Part shown: piece by piece, positions 1 to 8,520 of the stretch
Layout: every line of letters starts with the position of its first letter
How positions within the stretch are numbered: position 1 is the first letter of the stretch
Assembly (NCBI GenBank): GCA_910584045.1
Contig: CAJTYO010000005.1
Span: forward strand, 1-64,000
Length of the DNA stretch: 64,000 bases
Direction of reading: 5' to 3'
Source of the DNA: an uncultured Oscillospiraceae bacterium
GTDB lineage: Bacteria > Bacillota > Clostridia > Oscillospirales > Oscillospiraceae
Notes under the pieces: generated by a model
The model's input: only the letters and a program-made list of their open reading frames with translations
Told to the model about the DNA's origin: nothing
Databases searched by the model: none
Translations under genes and position numbers: made by a program

Positions 1-1211
1 GCAATCGCAAGCTGTCAGTTGCCGACACTATCCGCCTTTTGATAGGCGCGGAGGGTGGCTCTTTGGGTAGGATTCTCCAGGCCGCCGGTATTGAAGTCAC
101 CGCGTCCGCAGTCAGCCAGCGCCGCGCTCAAATCGAACCATCTATATTTCGCGCAGTCCTTGAGCGGTTCAATTTCGATTGTACAGATGCTGATAACGTA
201 CTCTTTCGCGGCTTTCGTCTGTTAGCCGTAGACGGAACGGCGGTCAATCTGCCCCGCAATCCCGCGTCTGCGTCTTTCGTTTGCAACGACGGGATTCCCA
301 ACGGGGTCAACCAACTGCACCTGACACCCCTGTACGATTTACTGAACCGCACGTTCACAGATGCAGTAATACAGCCGGAACCCCGAAAGGATGAAATCGG
401 CGCATTGGTCACAATGCTGCAACGCAACAGTTTTTGTCAAAAGGTGCTCGTTATAGCAGACCGAGGATTTGAGAGCTACAACATGATTGCGCACCTGTTA
501 GAGAAGCCCAATGTGGACTTCCTAATCCGGGTGAAACAGAGCCGTTCTGCCATGCGCGAGGTGGCAAAGCTCCCCATGCTGGGGCTTGACTGCGACATCT
601 CCTTTAGCATTTGCACCACCCAAAAGAACAGCGACAAGCAGAATCAGAATTACATGTTTCTGCAAATTCCGAAAAAGTCAAAACCGGGTTCTAAAACCCG
701 GCGCGGACGCTGGGACTTTGGCAACTATTACCCCATGCGCTTTCGGATTTGTCGCTTCCTGCTGGACAACGGTGAGTTTGAGACAGTCGCAACATCCTTG
801 CCGCGTTCTTTCACTCCGGAAGATATAAAGGCCCTCTACCACATGCGCTGGGGGCAGGAATTGGCCTTCCGGAACCTTAAATACACGCTGGGTCTAATCA
901 ATCTCCACGGCAAGCGGGACGCTTTCGCAGAACAGGAAATTTACGCCAGCCTGACCGCCTTTAACTTCGCAAGCCGGGTCTGTCGGGAGGTGGCAGTCCG
1001 ACAGCCCAAAGACGGGATGTACGCCTACAAGGTCAACTTTAAGATGGCCGTGGCTCTGTGTCGGGAATTTATCCGAACACCAAAAGCGGACGCTGACAAA
1101 TTGCTGAACGACATTGCGAGGTACACCATCCCCATCCGACCGGGTCGACAGGACGAGCGCAATCTCCGGGTGAAGGGATTCCCCGGATTCGTCTACCGGG
1201 TAGCCGCTTAA
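1..1211 (+). CDS. IS4-family DDE transposase (5' end outside window)
   Basis: Cut-and-paste transposase of an insertion sequence. The frame is open from the window edge, so the N-terminus is missing; the first possible in-window start is a TTG at 39. Three DDE blocks are visible: the first Asp in LLAVDGTAVNL, the second in VLVIADRGFESY, and the C-terminal YHMRWGQELAFRNLK. The last fits the IS4 signature Y-x2-R-x3-E-x6-K exactly. A CTAACTTAATGA sequence at 1319-1330 may be close to the right end of the element, because a related sequence recurs at two other junctions in the window. The ORF looks intact up to its stop, so the element may be active. Confidence 0.85.
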   Translation, partial: NRKLSVADTIRLLIGAEGGSLGRILQAAGIEVTASAVSQRRAQIEPSIFRAVLERFNFDCTDADNVLFRGFRLLAVDGTAVNLPRNPASASFVCNDGIPNGVNQLHLTPLYDLLNRTFTDAVIQPEPRKDEIGALVTMLQRNSFCQKVLVIADRGFESYNMIAHLLEKPNVDFLIRVKQSRSAMREVAKLPMLGLDCDISFSICTTQKNSDKQNQNYMFLQIPKKSKPGSKTRRGRWDFGNYYPMRFRICRFLLDNGEFETVATSLPRSFTPEDIKALYHMRWGQELAFRNLKYTLGLINLHGKRDAFAEQEIYASLTAFNFASRVCREVAVRQPKDGMYAYKVNFKMAVALCREFIRTPKADADKLLNDIARYTIPIRPGRQDERNLRVKGFPGFVYRVAA

Positions 1212-1216
1212 AAAAT

Positions 1217-1245
1217 GGGGGGCCGGGTCTGCGCGGCCCGCCCCC
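1217..1245 (+). terminator. GC-rich hairpin after the transposase
   Basis: GGGCCG (1220-1225) pairs with CGGCCC (1234-1239), extended outward by a G-run and a C-run with one bulge. A T-rich stretch starts about 10 nt later, so the fit to a classic intrinsic terminator is only moderate. Confidence 0.4.
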
Positions 1246-1739
1246 TATCCCAGTTTATTTTTTGAAAAAGCCCCTCTAGGGGGCAAAATCGCGGGATTTT
1301 TCAAAAAAATGCGCCGCCCTAACTTAATGATAGGAAAACCGCTTTTGAAAATTCCAGTTCCATCTCACATCTCAACATGTTTGGAGAATGTAAGAGAAAA
1401 TAGCTGTTTTGTCTCTTTCACACTAAAAATCATGGTTGCCCCAAAACACAACTTGTACTAAAAATGTTGTAAAAGTAATTTTGGGGGCCCTGTTTTTTTG
1501 AGGGCAACCGCCTACAAGACGGCTGTTAAGATAAGAAAAGCAGCAAAATTCAACATGTCCTGTCCATGTTGTAAAAATGAGCAGTGATTGTCAAAAACCG
1601 CAAGAATTTCCCAATACCCCGAAAAAATTAACAAGTCTGAGAAATGTCGATAAAAAAGCGGGAAAATCTGTTTTTCAGACTTTCCCGAAAACGCCCTTGC
1701 AATTTATGAAAGGGTATTTTTGAATTGGAGGGTAAATAT
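1246..1739. other. Intergenic region, AT-rich, with CAACATG repeats
   Basis: No gene is seen here. The stretch probably contains the right end of the IS4-type element. CAACATG (1551-1557) and CATGTTG (1565-1571) form a 7-bp inverted repeat with a 7-nt spacer, and another CAACATG lies near 1373. It may be an operator for the gene at 1740, but nothing proves this. Confidence 0.35.
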
Positions 1740-2129
1740 ATGGACATCTGCATCACAAACGCTATTGACCGCATCATATATAACGAACAACGTTTTAACA
1801 CCGAGGAGGAGGGTTTTAAGAAAAATGTAAGTAACTTTTTATACGAAAGCGGAATCAGATTAGAGGAATATTTCTTTGAGCAGTTGCTCAACAAAACTCA
1901 CCTGGAACAGCGCCATTATGCCGAAATTGACCTTGAAGTCGCAGTTCACACCACAATTACATTTGGCGACTACTATGGCAAAAAGCATCTCCATGGAAAC
2001 GGTTATATAGTTTCGCATCTCTGTATGAAAAGTTCAAAGCAACGAGAATGTTTGGAAAATTTGAAGAGAGTTAGATTCGATTTTCACAATCACGTTATGG
2101 AGGAACTAGAGCTTTTGTTTCATTTTTGA
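1740..2129 (+). CDS. Hypothetical protein, 129 aa
   Basis: Function unknown. The ATG at 1740 is preferred over an upstream TTG because GGAGGG (1727-1732) sits 7 nt before it. The protein is soluble, rich in Glu, His and Phe, with no membrane segment, and helical at both ends. It reads as a single intact frame and is followed by a strong terminator. It is much more AT-rich than the genes from 5 kb on and lies next to a transposase, which suggests acquired DNA. I recognise no family. Confidence 0.6.
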   Translation: MDICITNAIDRIIYNEQRFNTEEEGFKKNVSNFLYESGIRLEEYFFEQLLNKTHLEQRHYAEIDLEVAVHTTITFGDYYGKKHLHGNGYIVSHLCMKSSKQRECLENLKRVRFDFHNHVMEELELLFHF

Positions 2130-2139
2130 GTAAGAGAAG

Positions 2140-2184
2140 CCCCTTCCCGGCGAACTTGAAAATAGCCGGGAAGGGGTGTTTTGT
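2140..2184 (+). terminator. Intrinsic terminator
   Basis: A perfect 12-bp stem, CCCCTTCCCGGC (2140-2151) with GCCGGGAAGGGG (2165-2176), is followed by TGTTTTG. It ends the 1740 gene. Confidence 0.85.
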
Positions 2185-2215
2185 CCTCAAAGGGAGGGGG
2201 AGGAGCTACCGCCGA

Positions 2216-3697
2216 TTACTTTTCCCTCTTCCTGCTTTTCCGCTTTGCCAACCAGTTTTTTACGATTGGGAGCCTACTGCAATAGATGATTAAAACCGCC
2301 GCAACAATAACAGATATAATGCAAGGCAATACAATATAGCTATCGAACGAAAACCCTCCACCCATGTAAAAGTGCATACAGCTTGGAATATACGCAATGC
2401 ACAATATCGCGAACAAAACGGCAATTCCGCATACTATAAGAGCTATTATCTCCTTGACCCTCTTTGCCTTGCTCCGCTTTAATCTTTCCCGTATGTACGG
2501 AAGCTGATAGCAGTACAAATAATTCGGTAGAAGAAGTAAAATTGAATAGGGAATTAAGAAAATACTTTCAAGTGAAAAATGGATCAGTGATATTATGTTT
2601 AAAATCAGAATTAAGCACATCGGCGCTAATGCAGTTATCCCTTGGATTTTTACGAGTTTTCTGGCTGACTGAGGTTCTTTTATTCCCCCATCTTTTCTGG
2701 CTCGTTGCACTAAAAGCGCTGTTGCGATTAAGGAAATACTGCTGAGCATAGCGCATATCAAGGGCAGAATTTCTGCTCCTCCTGAACTAATCACACTCAA
2801 CCTATAAGCATAATCTATGTTAAAAAGTATGCAAGGAGTTCCAACGTAAAGGGATATAATTGCAAAAATAAGTTGCTTTATATATCTATTGCTTTCTGTT
2901 TTTGCCACTTTTTTATCCAGCGCTTTTTGTTCTTGTTCCGCAATCTTTTTTTGCTTCCGCTTTTCAAGAACGCTGACGCTTGCGGTTTCCTGCGCCTGTG
3001 AAAATGTCTGCTGACAATTCGGGCAAGCGTCCCCGTCGGCAGTTCCGACTAAACAGCCGCAAGTACACCGCCACAATCCACCGCCCAGCGTTTCCGGCTT
3101 ACAAAGCGTCTCCTCACTGACTTCATTTTGCAGTTCCGGCGGCAAGACACTTTTCATCAAGGTTACTGGAATGGGTCTTGAAACCTGACTGTCTGTCCCA
3201 GCCCTCCAAACCGTGCCGTCAGTGAAAACCACCTTGCTGTAAGTTATCACAATATGGATGGCCCCAATGTCACCTAAGTCAAGCAACTGTTTTTGGCCAA
3301 AAGTATCCCCGCTTACACAATTTACGTCCAGATACTCCGCTTGAATCGTTGTGCCATTCGCTATGATATCTCCCGCGTCGTCAATGAAATCAATAGCGGC
3401 ATATGCGGATTTGATGGTCTGTGTTCCTGCGTTGATAAACTTCAACTGCAACAGATTCTTGCCCGTTGTCTTATCTTTCAGCACCGCTCCACGCAAGAAC
3501 ATGACAGGACAATCATTGGCAGGACACTGCTCATTGAAGATCCATCTGACGCGCTCAAATCGTTTGCGCTTAAATTTGTTTAGCTCAATCTCTGGTAAAC
3601 GTAATTTTTTAGCGCCGCCAAAAGCAATCAGCAACGAAGCCGCCAAAGGGCTTATGACTATGACGGCCAGTATAGCGCCTAGTATGATTCCCCACAT
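2216..3697 (-). CDS. Multi-pass membrane protein with a zinc ribbon, 493 aa
   Basis: Function unknown. It has an N-terminal membrane anchor (residues about 3-25) and a long soluble part that looks beta-rich. A short zinc-ribbon-like site follows, with C211-x-C213 and C225-P-N-C228. Next come a charged Lys/Glu-rich linker and about six hydrophobic helices from residue 272 to the end. The ATG at 3697 has a clear AAAGGAGG upstream. It is the last gene of a minus-strand trio, 15 nt after the preceding small membrane gene. The layout resembles other double-anchored proteins that pair a zinc ribbon with membrane helices, but I cannot name a family. Confidence 0.6.
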   Translation of the reverse strand: MWGIILGAILAVIVISPLAASLLIAFGGAKKLRLPEIELNKFKRKRFERVRWIFNEQCPANDCPVMFLRGAVLKDKTTGKNLLQLKFINAGTQTIKSAYAAIDFIDDAGDIIANGTTIQAEYLDVNCVSGDTFGQKQLLDLGDIGAIHIVITYSKVVFTDGTVWRAGTDSQVSRPIPVTLMKSVLPPELQNEVSEETLCKPETLGGGLWRCTCGCLVGTADGDACPNCQQTFSQAQETASVSVLEKRKQKKIAEQEQKALDKKVAKTESNRYIKQLIFAIISLYVGTPCILFNIDYAYRLSVISSGGAEILPLICAMLSSISLIATALLVQRARKDGGIKEPQSARKLVKIQGITALAPMCLILILNIISLIHFSLESIFLIPYSILLLLPNYLYCYQLPYIRERLKRSKAKRVKEIIALIVCGIAVLFAILCIAYIPSCMHFYMGGGFSFDSYIVLPCIISVIVAAVLIIYCSRLPIVKNWLAKRKSRKREK

Positions 3698-3712
3698 TTA
3701 CATTCCCCTCCT

Positions 3713-3991
3713 TTACAAGTCGGGAATGTCGCTGTCGCTGAATCCTCCGACAGTTCCACCGCTTCCTTCGCTGTTCAAAAGGGTTTCCGCTGTAACCGCG
3801 CTGATAGCGTTGCCCTGCGCCAACAGCTTGTAAATGGCTTCAAGATAAAGGTTTGTCTTTTGCTGTTCCTCCAGTCGTGCGCTGATTTTCCAATACCAGC
3901 ACCAGAAAGCCCGGGTAATCAGGAACACCAAGACTGCGATTAAACCAAAAACCAGCAGACCTAAAATCAGACTGCCCATAAACTCGCCCAT
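3713..3991 (-). CDS. Small single-pass membrane protein, 92 aa
   Basis: Function unknown. One hydrophobic helix occupies residues about 6-27. It is followed by an aromatic, basic juxtamembrane stretch (FWCWYWK) and an amphipathic, Gln/Glu-rich region that could form a short coiled coil. The tail is acidic and Gly/Ser-rich. It sits 3 nt after the superinfection-immunity-like gene and 15 nt before the zinc-ribbon membrane gene, so the three are probably one transcript. The small size and single anchor suggest a subunit or regulator of its neighbours; that is inference. Confidence 0.55.
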   Translation of the reverse strand: MGEFMGSLILGLLVFGLIAVLVFLITRAFWCWYWKISARLEEQQKTNLYLEAIYKLLAQGNAISAVTAETLLNSEGSGGTVGGFSDSDIPDL

Positions 3992-3994
3992 AGA

Positions 3995-4339
3995 TTAACC
4001 GTCCTCCCTGTATGAATGTGTGATTTTAACGCCTGTCGTCTCTATTTTCTCTGCGTCTTTCTTTCCCGTGACTGCAAGAATCATCAAACCAAGCCAAATC
4101 ACCAAAGGCAAGACGATGTTGAAGAACGCAACCACAATGAAAATCACATTTGCAACGCAGATCAGCCACCTTGACTTGCTTTTTCTCAATCCCGATATAA
4201 TTGTCGGCAAAAAGAAGATAAACCCAAGCAGGAGGACAAATGCGGCCGCCGCGATACCAGCAGCTTGAAATAGTTCCTGCATCGCTTCCGGGACAGAACC
4301 GCTGGAGACCAACAACCTGATGAAATAGAATACGTTCAC
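3995..4339 (-). CDS. Superinfection-immunity-like membrane protein
   Basis: The central region resembles the T4 Imm-like superinfection immunity family (Imm_superinfect). It has a helix ending FFLPTIISGLRKSKSR followed by a second helix running through an NIVLPLVIWLG segment. Phage members block DNA entry of a second phage; bacterial members have no settled role. The start is uncertain. The GTG at 4339 follows an AAGGAG about 12 nt upstream, while a TTG at 4366 would add nine mostly charged residues. First gene of a three-gene membrane operon. Confidence 0.55.
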   Translation of the reverse strand: MNVFYFIRLLVSSGSVPEAMQELFQAAGIAAAAFVLLLGFIFFLPTIISGLRKSKSRWLICVANVIFIVVAFFNIVLPLVIWLGLMILAVTGKKDAEKIETTGVKITHSYREDG

Positions 4340-4645
4340 CCTTTCTTTTCTCTCCTTTTTCTGCAAGGCCCTTCCGCTTCACTGGACGGCCCCGCTGTAA
4401 TCTCAACAGCTCCGCCATGGGGGACACATACCTGGCTGGTATGCTCCCCGCACGGCTTCCGCTGCCGAGATAACAAATAAAATGCGTGTACAGGCATAAT
4501 AATCCCATACACGCACAATCAGTCTTTGCTATGTGCTTAACACAACCAGTACAAGAACATCTTGAAAAAGTCGCAATGATGCCTTATACTGTATTCGTGG
4601 TACTGCTGAAGCAGTTGTGTATGGATGGGGGATTCATCCTGCATA

Positions 4646-4675
4646 GTGCATAGAGGGTTGCCGCCCTCTATGCAC
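4646..4675. repeat. Perfect 12-bp inverted repeat, 6-nt loop
   Basis: GTGCATAGAGGG (4646-4657) pairs with CCCTCTATGCAC (4664-4675). There is no T-run on either side, so it does not look like an ordinary terminator. Confidence 0.7.
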
Positions 4676-4783
4676 ACCGCACTATCTGCTATCTCGTACC
4701 ATTATTCTACTTGATGCACCACCATTCGTCAAGTGCGGATTTCAAATGATGCAGATTTATTTGTGTCAGGGTCTCATTATGCG

Positions 4784-4832
4784 AAAAATACCCACCACCC
4801 TTTCTTTCCAGAAAAGGCGGTGGGCTTTTTTT
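4784..4832 (-). terminator. Terminator for the GH20 gene, probably bidirectional
   Basis: CCCACC (4791-4796) pairs with GGTGGG (4819-4824), with further pairing inside. On the minus strand it is followed by TATTTTTCG; on the plus strand a T7 run follows the stem (4826-4832). It lies 60 nt past the GH20 stop. Confidence 0.7.
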
Positions 4833-4847
4833 CGGACGCGGTAATTT

Positions 4848-4865
4848 CTTAACTTAATGACATTG
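4848..4865. repeat. 18-mer shared (inverted) with 32095-32112
   Basis: CTTAACTTAATGACATTG here is the exact reverse complement of 32095-32112, where it begins at the point a duplicated gene is cut. Its core also resembles 1319-1330 beside the IS4-type transposase. It may mark the end of an insertion element. Confidence 0.55.
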
Positions 4866-4884
4866 GCGCACTGGCTCTGACAGT

Positions 4885-6309
4885 TTACTGTTCATTTTTC
4901 CAGCCCCAGCAGCGCACGCCAAAGGCACGCACGGAGTCGCGGCAGCGCTCCATGACCTCCTCCTCGCTCTGGAGGTCCGGCCAGTCGCTCCAGATGGAAT
5001 AGCAGCTGCCCATGAACTGGCCACTGTATGCCTCAGGCAGAACCTGCGGTCCTTGGACAGGATGGGTGGGGAAAGTGATGGGCGTCCACTCGTTGAGAAT
5101 CTTCTCTGGCGTGGGATCTGTGTAATCCTTCCGGATCAGGAGGATGTAATAGAGATATTCACTGTGGTAATTGACCACCTGATAACCCCGGTCCAGGAAG
5201 GACTGAAGCGGCGCCATACCCTTGTCCCAGTTGCTCCAGAAAGCAATCTGCACGTCGCGGTCCAGCTCCACGTGCTCCTCCAGATCCGGGCGAAACAGGC
5301 CGTCGTTCCAAACCCGCACCTGGAAACCTTTTGCGCGGACGTGGGCAATGACCTGATTGAGGAAATCCACGTATACATCCACGCCGCTGCACGCCTGGCC
5401 CAGGTGCTCCTTGGCGTAGGCGGTCATCTTGGGGAACAGCTCGAAGTGGTTAAAATCAATAAACTCGTCGCCGCCGATATGGAATACCTTGGAGTCCGCA
5501 AACAGCTCCGCGTACTCGTCCACTATATCCAGCAGAAATGCTCGGGCATCGGGGTTGGTAATATCCAGCGCAGACCACAGCGGCTCCGCCTTCTCCCGGT
5601 CCAACCGCCAGCGGGGGTGCTCCTGAAGGGCCTGCCCCAGGTGGCCTGGACAGTCCAGCGCAGGATTGATGTCAATGTGATAGGCGTTGGCGGTCCGGAT
5701 GATCTCCCGGACCTCGGCCTTGGTCAGATGGTGCAGGGAGGGGAGCTCTGGGTGCCTGTCGCTGGCAATCCGGAAGCCCTCGTTTTCAGAGAAGTGCAGC
5801 CACAGCACGTTTATCCGGCTGCGGGACAGCTCGCGGATGAGACGGACAATCCAGTCCTTGGTATAGAACTTACGCCCAGCATCCAGATGGAAGCCGCGCT
5901 CCTGGGTCTGGGGAAAGTCCACCATCCGGCCATAGGACAGACCGCCGCCCGCCAGGGCCTCCATAATGGTTCGCAGACCGTAGAGCACCGCCTGTGCCGA
6001 CTGGGCGGTCAACTCCGTCACGGGGCCCGCCTCAATGACGTACCCCTCCTGCCAGGTCTCCACGCTTGCCAGGGCCTGGGGCTCGCCCACCCGGACCACC
6101 AGGTCGCCGGGCATTGCCTCCACGTTCCGCAGCTGCGCCGCCGCCCCCAGCTCGGGGTATTCCTCGCCCAGCAGGTTCACGCAGGCCGCCACATCCTCCC
6201 AGGGGACGCTGCCGTCCATCAGGATTACGCGGCTGCTGCCGTCCAGCCGCCACAGGCCCTCTGCCTGGGCCTCATACTGCTTGGGTCGCGAGAACGCAAA
6301 ATTTGTCAT
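4885..6309 (-). CDS. GH20 beta-N-acetylhexosaminidase
   Basis: Predicted exo-acting hexosaminidase releasing terminal GlcNAc or GalNAc from glycans by the GH20 substrate-assisted mechanism. The catalytic Asp-Glu pair is D281-E282 in the HIGGDEF motif. Other GH20 landmarks are the ERGFHLDAGRKFY strand at about 138 and the LDCPGH motif at 218-223. The N-terminal ~130 residues match the small GH20b-like domain. No signal peptide is seen, so it should act in the cytoplasm on imported oligosaccharides. The sugar kinase gene lies 99 nt upstream on the same strand and would phosphorylate a released sugar. The exact substrate cannot be told from the sequence. Confidence 0.88.
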   Translation of the reverse strand: MTNFAFSRPKQYEAQAEGLWRLDGSSRVILMDGSVPWEDVAACVNLLGEEYPELGAAAQLRNVEAMPGDLVVRVGEPQALASVETWQEGYVIEAGPVTELTAQSAQAVLYGLRTIMEALAGGGLSYGRMVDFPQTQERGFHLDAGRKFYTKDWIVRLIRELSRSRINVLWLHFSENEGFRIASDRHPELPSLHHLTKAEVREIIRTANAYHIDINPALDCPGHLGQALQEHPRWRLDREKAEPLWSALDITNPDARAFLLDIVDEYAELFADSKVFHIGGDEFIDFNHFELFPKMTAYAKEHLGQACSGVDVYVDFLNQVIAHVRAKGFQVRVWNDGLFRPDLEEHVELDRDVQIAFWSNWDKGMAPLQSFLDRGYQVVNYHSEYLYYILLIRKDYTDPTPEKILNEWTPITFPTHPVQGPQVLPEAYSGQFMGSCYSIWSDWPDLQSEEEVMERCRDSVRAFGVRCWGWKNEQ

Positions 6310-6408
6310 CTCGTTTTACCTCCGCCAAAATTTTTACCAATATTCGGCCGCTGGGAATATGCCCCGGCGCCGTCTGTCCCATTGCTGCCGTCTATGGGAT
6401 AGGGCCGG

Positions 6409-7302
6409 CTATGACCGGCTGCCCCGCTCCGCATAGGCGTCCATCGCCAGTTTGATCGCACCCATGACCCCCTGGTCATCTCCCAGGCTCACCGGCACGA
6501 TATACTCGTCCAGGCTGTCTAAACCCTTGCCCTGTATATATCCCCGCAGCTGACGGCGGACCTCCTTGCGCACCAGGGGGAGCATCTGCTCCTGGTGCAT
6601 CACGCCGCCGCCCAGAACGATCCTCTCCGGGGAGATCATCATAATATAGCTGCACAGCGCTTGGGCAATATAGTATGCCTCCATCTCCCATACGGCGGTG
6701 CAGCCGGCCAGCTCCTCCGCCCTCCTTCCCCAGCGCCGCTCGATGGCCGGCCCGCTGGCCAGCCCCTCCAGACAGTTGGGGTGGTACGGGCATACGCCCC
6801 GGACCATGGGGTCGTCGGCCCGGCGGTCCATGAAGATATGCCCCCCCTCCGGGTGGAGCATACCGTGGTGAGGCCTGCCGTTGATGATCACGCCCAGACC
6901 GATGCCGGTACCCACGGTAATATAGATGCTGTCAGACACCGAGCGGGTACAGCCCCACACGGCCTCCCCCAGTGCGGCGGCGTTTACATCCGTATCGATG
7001 CCTACCGGGATGCCCAGCGCCTCCTCAAAGCGGCGGAGAATGGGGAAGCCTCGCCAATCCAGCTTGGGGGAGGATTGGATGGTGCCGTAGTCCGGGGAGC
7101 TGCGGTCAAGGTCAATCGGACCAAAGCAGCCGATGCCGACGGCCGCCAGACCCCTCCCACGAAAAAAGTCCAGAAGCTCCGGCATGGTGGATTCCGGAAT
7201 GCGGGTGGGAATGCTGACCCGCTCCAGGATTTTTCCCTGCGCGGTGCCGATGGCGCATACCATCTTTGTGCCGCCGGCCTCCAGGGCGCCAAAGTACGGC
7301 AT
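6409..7302 (-). CDS. ROK-family sugar kinase (fructokinase-like)
   Basis: Cytoplasmic ATP-dependent hexose kinase of the ROK family. The N-terminal phosphate-binding motif EAGGTK is at residues 8-13. The sugar/metal region HPEGGH is followed by CPYHPNCLEGLASGPA, the His/Cys zinc site and signature typical of fructokinase-like ROK proteins. The length (297 aa) is normal. AAGGAG stands about 10 nt before the ATG. The position upstream of the GH20 gene suggests it acts on a sugar released there, so fructose, mannose or an N-acetylhexosamine are all possible; fructokinase is the closest motif match. Confidence 0.82.
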   Translation of the reverse strand: MPYFGALEAGGTKMVCAIGTAQGKILERVSIPTRIPESTMPELLDFFRGRGLAAVGIGCFGPIDLDRSSPDYGTIQSSPKLDWRGFPILRRFEEALGIPVGIDTDVNAAALGEAVWGCTRSVSDSIYITVGTGIGLGVIINGRPHHGMLHPEGGHIFMDRRADDPMVRGVCPYHPNCLEGLASGPAIERRWGRRAEELAGCTAVWEMEAYYIAQALCSYIMMISPERIVLGGGVMHQEQMLPLVRKEVRRQLRGYIQGKGLDSLDEYIVPVSLGDDQGVMGAIKLAMDAYAERGSRS

Positions 7303-7645
7303 ATCGCGATCACTCCTTCAATCAGAATAATGGTGACAGCTACAGCGTAGCATGGCCGCCAAAGAACCACAATTTCAAAAAAAGATATATTCTAGTATAA
7401 TTTCGATACATGCCGGTTAATCCACCGCTATCGTTTTCCGGGTTGACAAACAAATTATCTGCTTTATCTCCATGGATTGGTATTGATTTGGTGTTTTTAG
7501 GTATTTATTAGAAACTTATTGAAAAATAACGGTTGCTTGCCCACAGCCGCAGTCGTATGATGGAGTTACCCTCCGATGGCGGTATCCGGTCTCCTGCCAC
7601 ACCCGCCGTAAGCAAGGCAGGGAAAACTGTAAAGCGACGTGTGAC
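7303..7645. other. Divergent promoter region
   Basis: No gene is seen. It separates the minus-strand GH20/ROK pair from the plus-strand response regulator. A TTGACA at 7443-7448 is followed by TTATCT at 7464-7469 with a short 15-nt spacer, a weak promoter candidate for the regulator. The response regulator itself may bind here. Confidence 0.35.
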
Positions 7646-8494
7646 ATGTACCGATTATTGATCGTTGACAGGAATGAGGATGTCTGCGAAAGCATCCGAT
7701 ACCTGCTGGACTGGCGTCAATATGATATTTCCGGCATCCTGACCGCCTCCTCTTATGGCGATGCGGTGAACGGGATCGTGGACGTTCAGCCCCATATCGC
7801 TCTGGTGGATGTGGAGCTGGGGGAACACTGGGGCTATGAGCTGGCGGAGAACATGCGGGATATGGGCGTGAAAACCGTGTTCTGTATGATGAGTGGCCGG
7901 GAGGACTTCCAGTATGTGCGCAAGTCCATGCGGGCCGGGGCTCGGGATTATCTGCTCAAACCCATCAACACCAAGGAGCTGCGGGCCTTCCTGGAACGGA
8001 CCATTGTGCGGGATCTCCATGGGACCATCCCGGAACGGACCCTGTCTCAGCCGGAGGTGGACCCAGTGCTTCAGCTGGAGTACAGCCAGCTGTCCCGGAT
8101 CACCGTTAAGATCATACTGATCGTTAAAAGTAACTACCGCCACAGCCAGTCTCTGACAAGCATCGCGGATACCTTAAATATGTCCAGCAAGTACATAGGG
8201 CGCATCTTCCTGCGGGACACGGGCATCAAGTTTTCCGAGTACCTGACCGCCTACCGGATGATCCAGGCACGGCGTTTGATTGAAAACACCCAGGAGAAGA
8301 TCTCCGTGGTGGCCAGCATGGTGGGATACAGTCAGCTGAACAACTTCTATGTGCATTTCAAAAACTACTACCACATTTCTCCCAGCGCGCTGCGGCGCTT
8401 TGGAGAGACAGAGGCGGTCCCGCCCCTCCCGGCAGGACCGGGCATTGAGGACGCCGAAGCCCTGGCGGAGGAGACGTCGAAGCTGATTCAATGA
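7646..8494 (+). CDS. AraC-type response regulator (YesN-like)
   Basis: Two-component response regulator: a receiver domain (residues 1 to about 125) joined to a C-terminal AraC-type double helix-turn-helix (about 165-255). Receiver residues are conserved: acidic D8 and D12, phospho-acceptor D55 (LVDVEL), S83 and K105 (LLKPI). Such YesN-like regulators usually pair with a YesM-type kinase and control sugar uptake and glycoside hydrolase genes. No kinase gene is in this window, so it is an orphan here. It is 26 nt upstream of a DUF624 gene, a common partner. The ribosome binding site is weak (GGCAGGGA, rather far upstream). Confidence 0.88.
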   Translation: MYRLLIVDRNEDVCESIRYLLDWRQYDISGILTASSYGDAVNGIVDVQPHIALVDVELGEHWGYELAENMRDMGVKTVFCMMSGREDFQYVRKSMRAGARDYLLKPINTKELRAFLERTIVRDLHGTIPERTLSQPEVDPVLQLEYSQLSRITVKIILIVKSNYRHSQSLTSIADTLNMSSKYIGRIFLRDTGIKFSEYLTAYRMIQARRLIENTQEKISVVASMVGYSQLNNFYVHFKNYYHISPSALRRFGETEAVPPLPAGPGIEDAEALAEETSKLIQ

Positions 8495-8520
8495 TTTTAC
8501 AAATGTGAGGAGGTTCCGGA

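Larger units (their letters stand above)
4340..4884. other. Intergenic region with hairpins and an IS-junction-like sequence
   Basis: I see no convincing gene. The overlapping minus-strand frames here (4340-4518) look like shadows rich in Arg, Gly and Ser. The stretch holds a perfect 12-bp hairpin (4646-4675), a bidirectional terminator (4784-4832) and an 18-mer shared with an IS junction at 32095 (4848-4865). Confidence 0.5.

Noticed and set aside
4026..4518. 160-aa and 60-aa minus-strand frames around 4.0-4.5 kb
   Set aside because: Overlap the superinfection-immunity-like gene in other frames, with no family match or good start sites.
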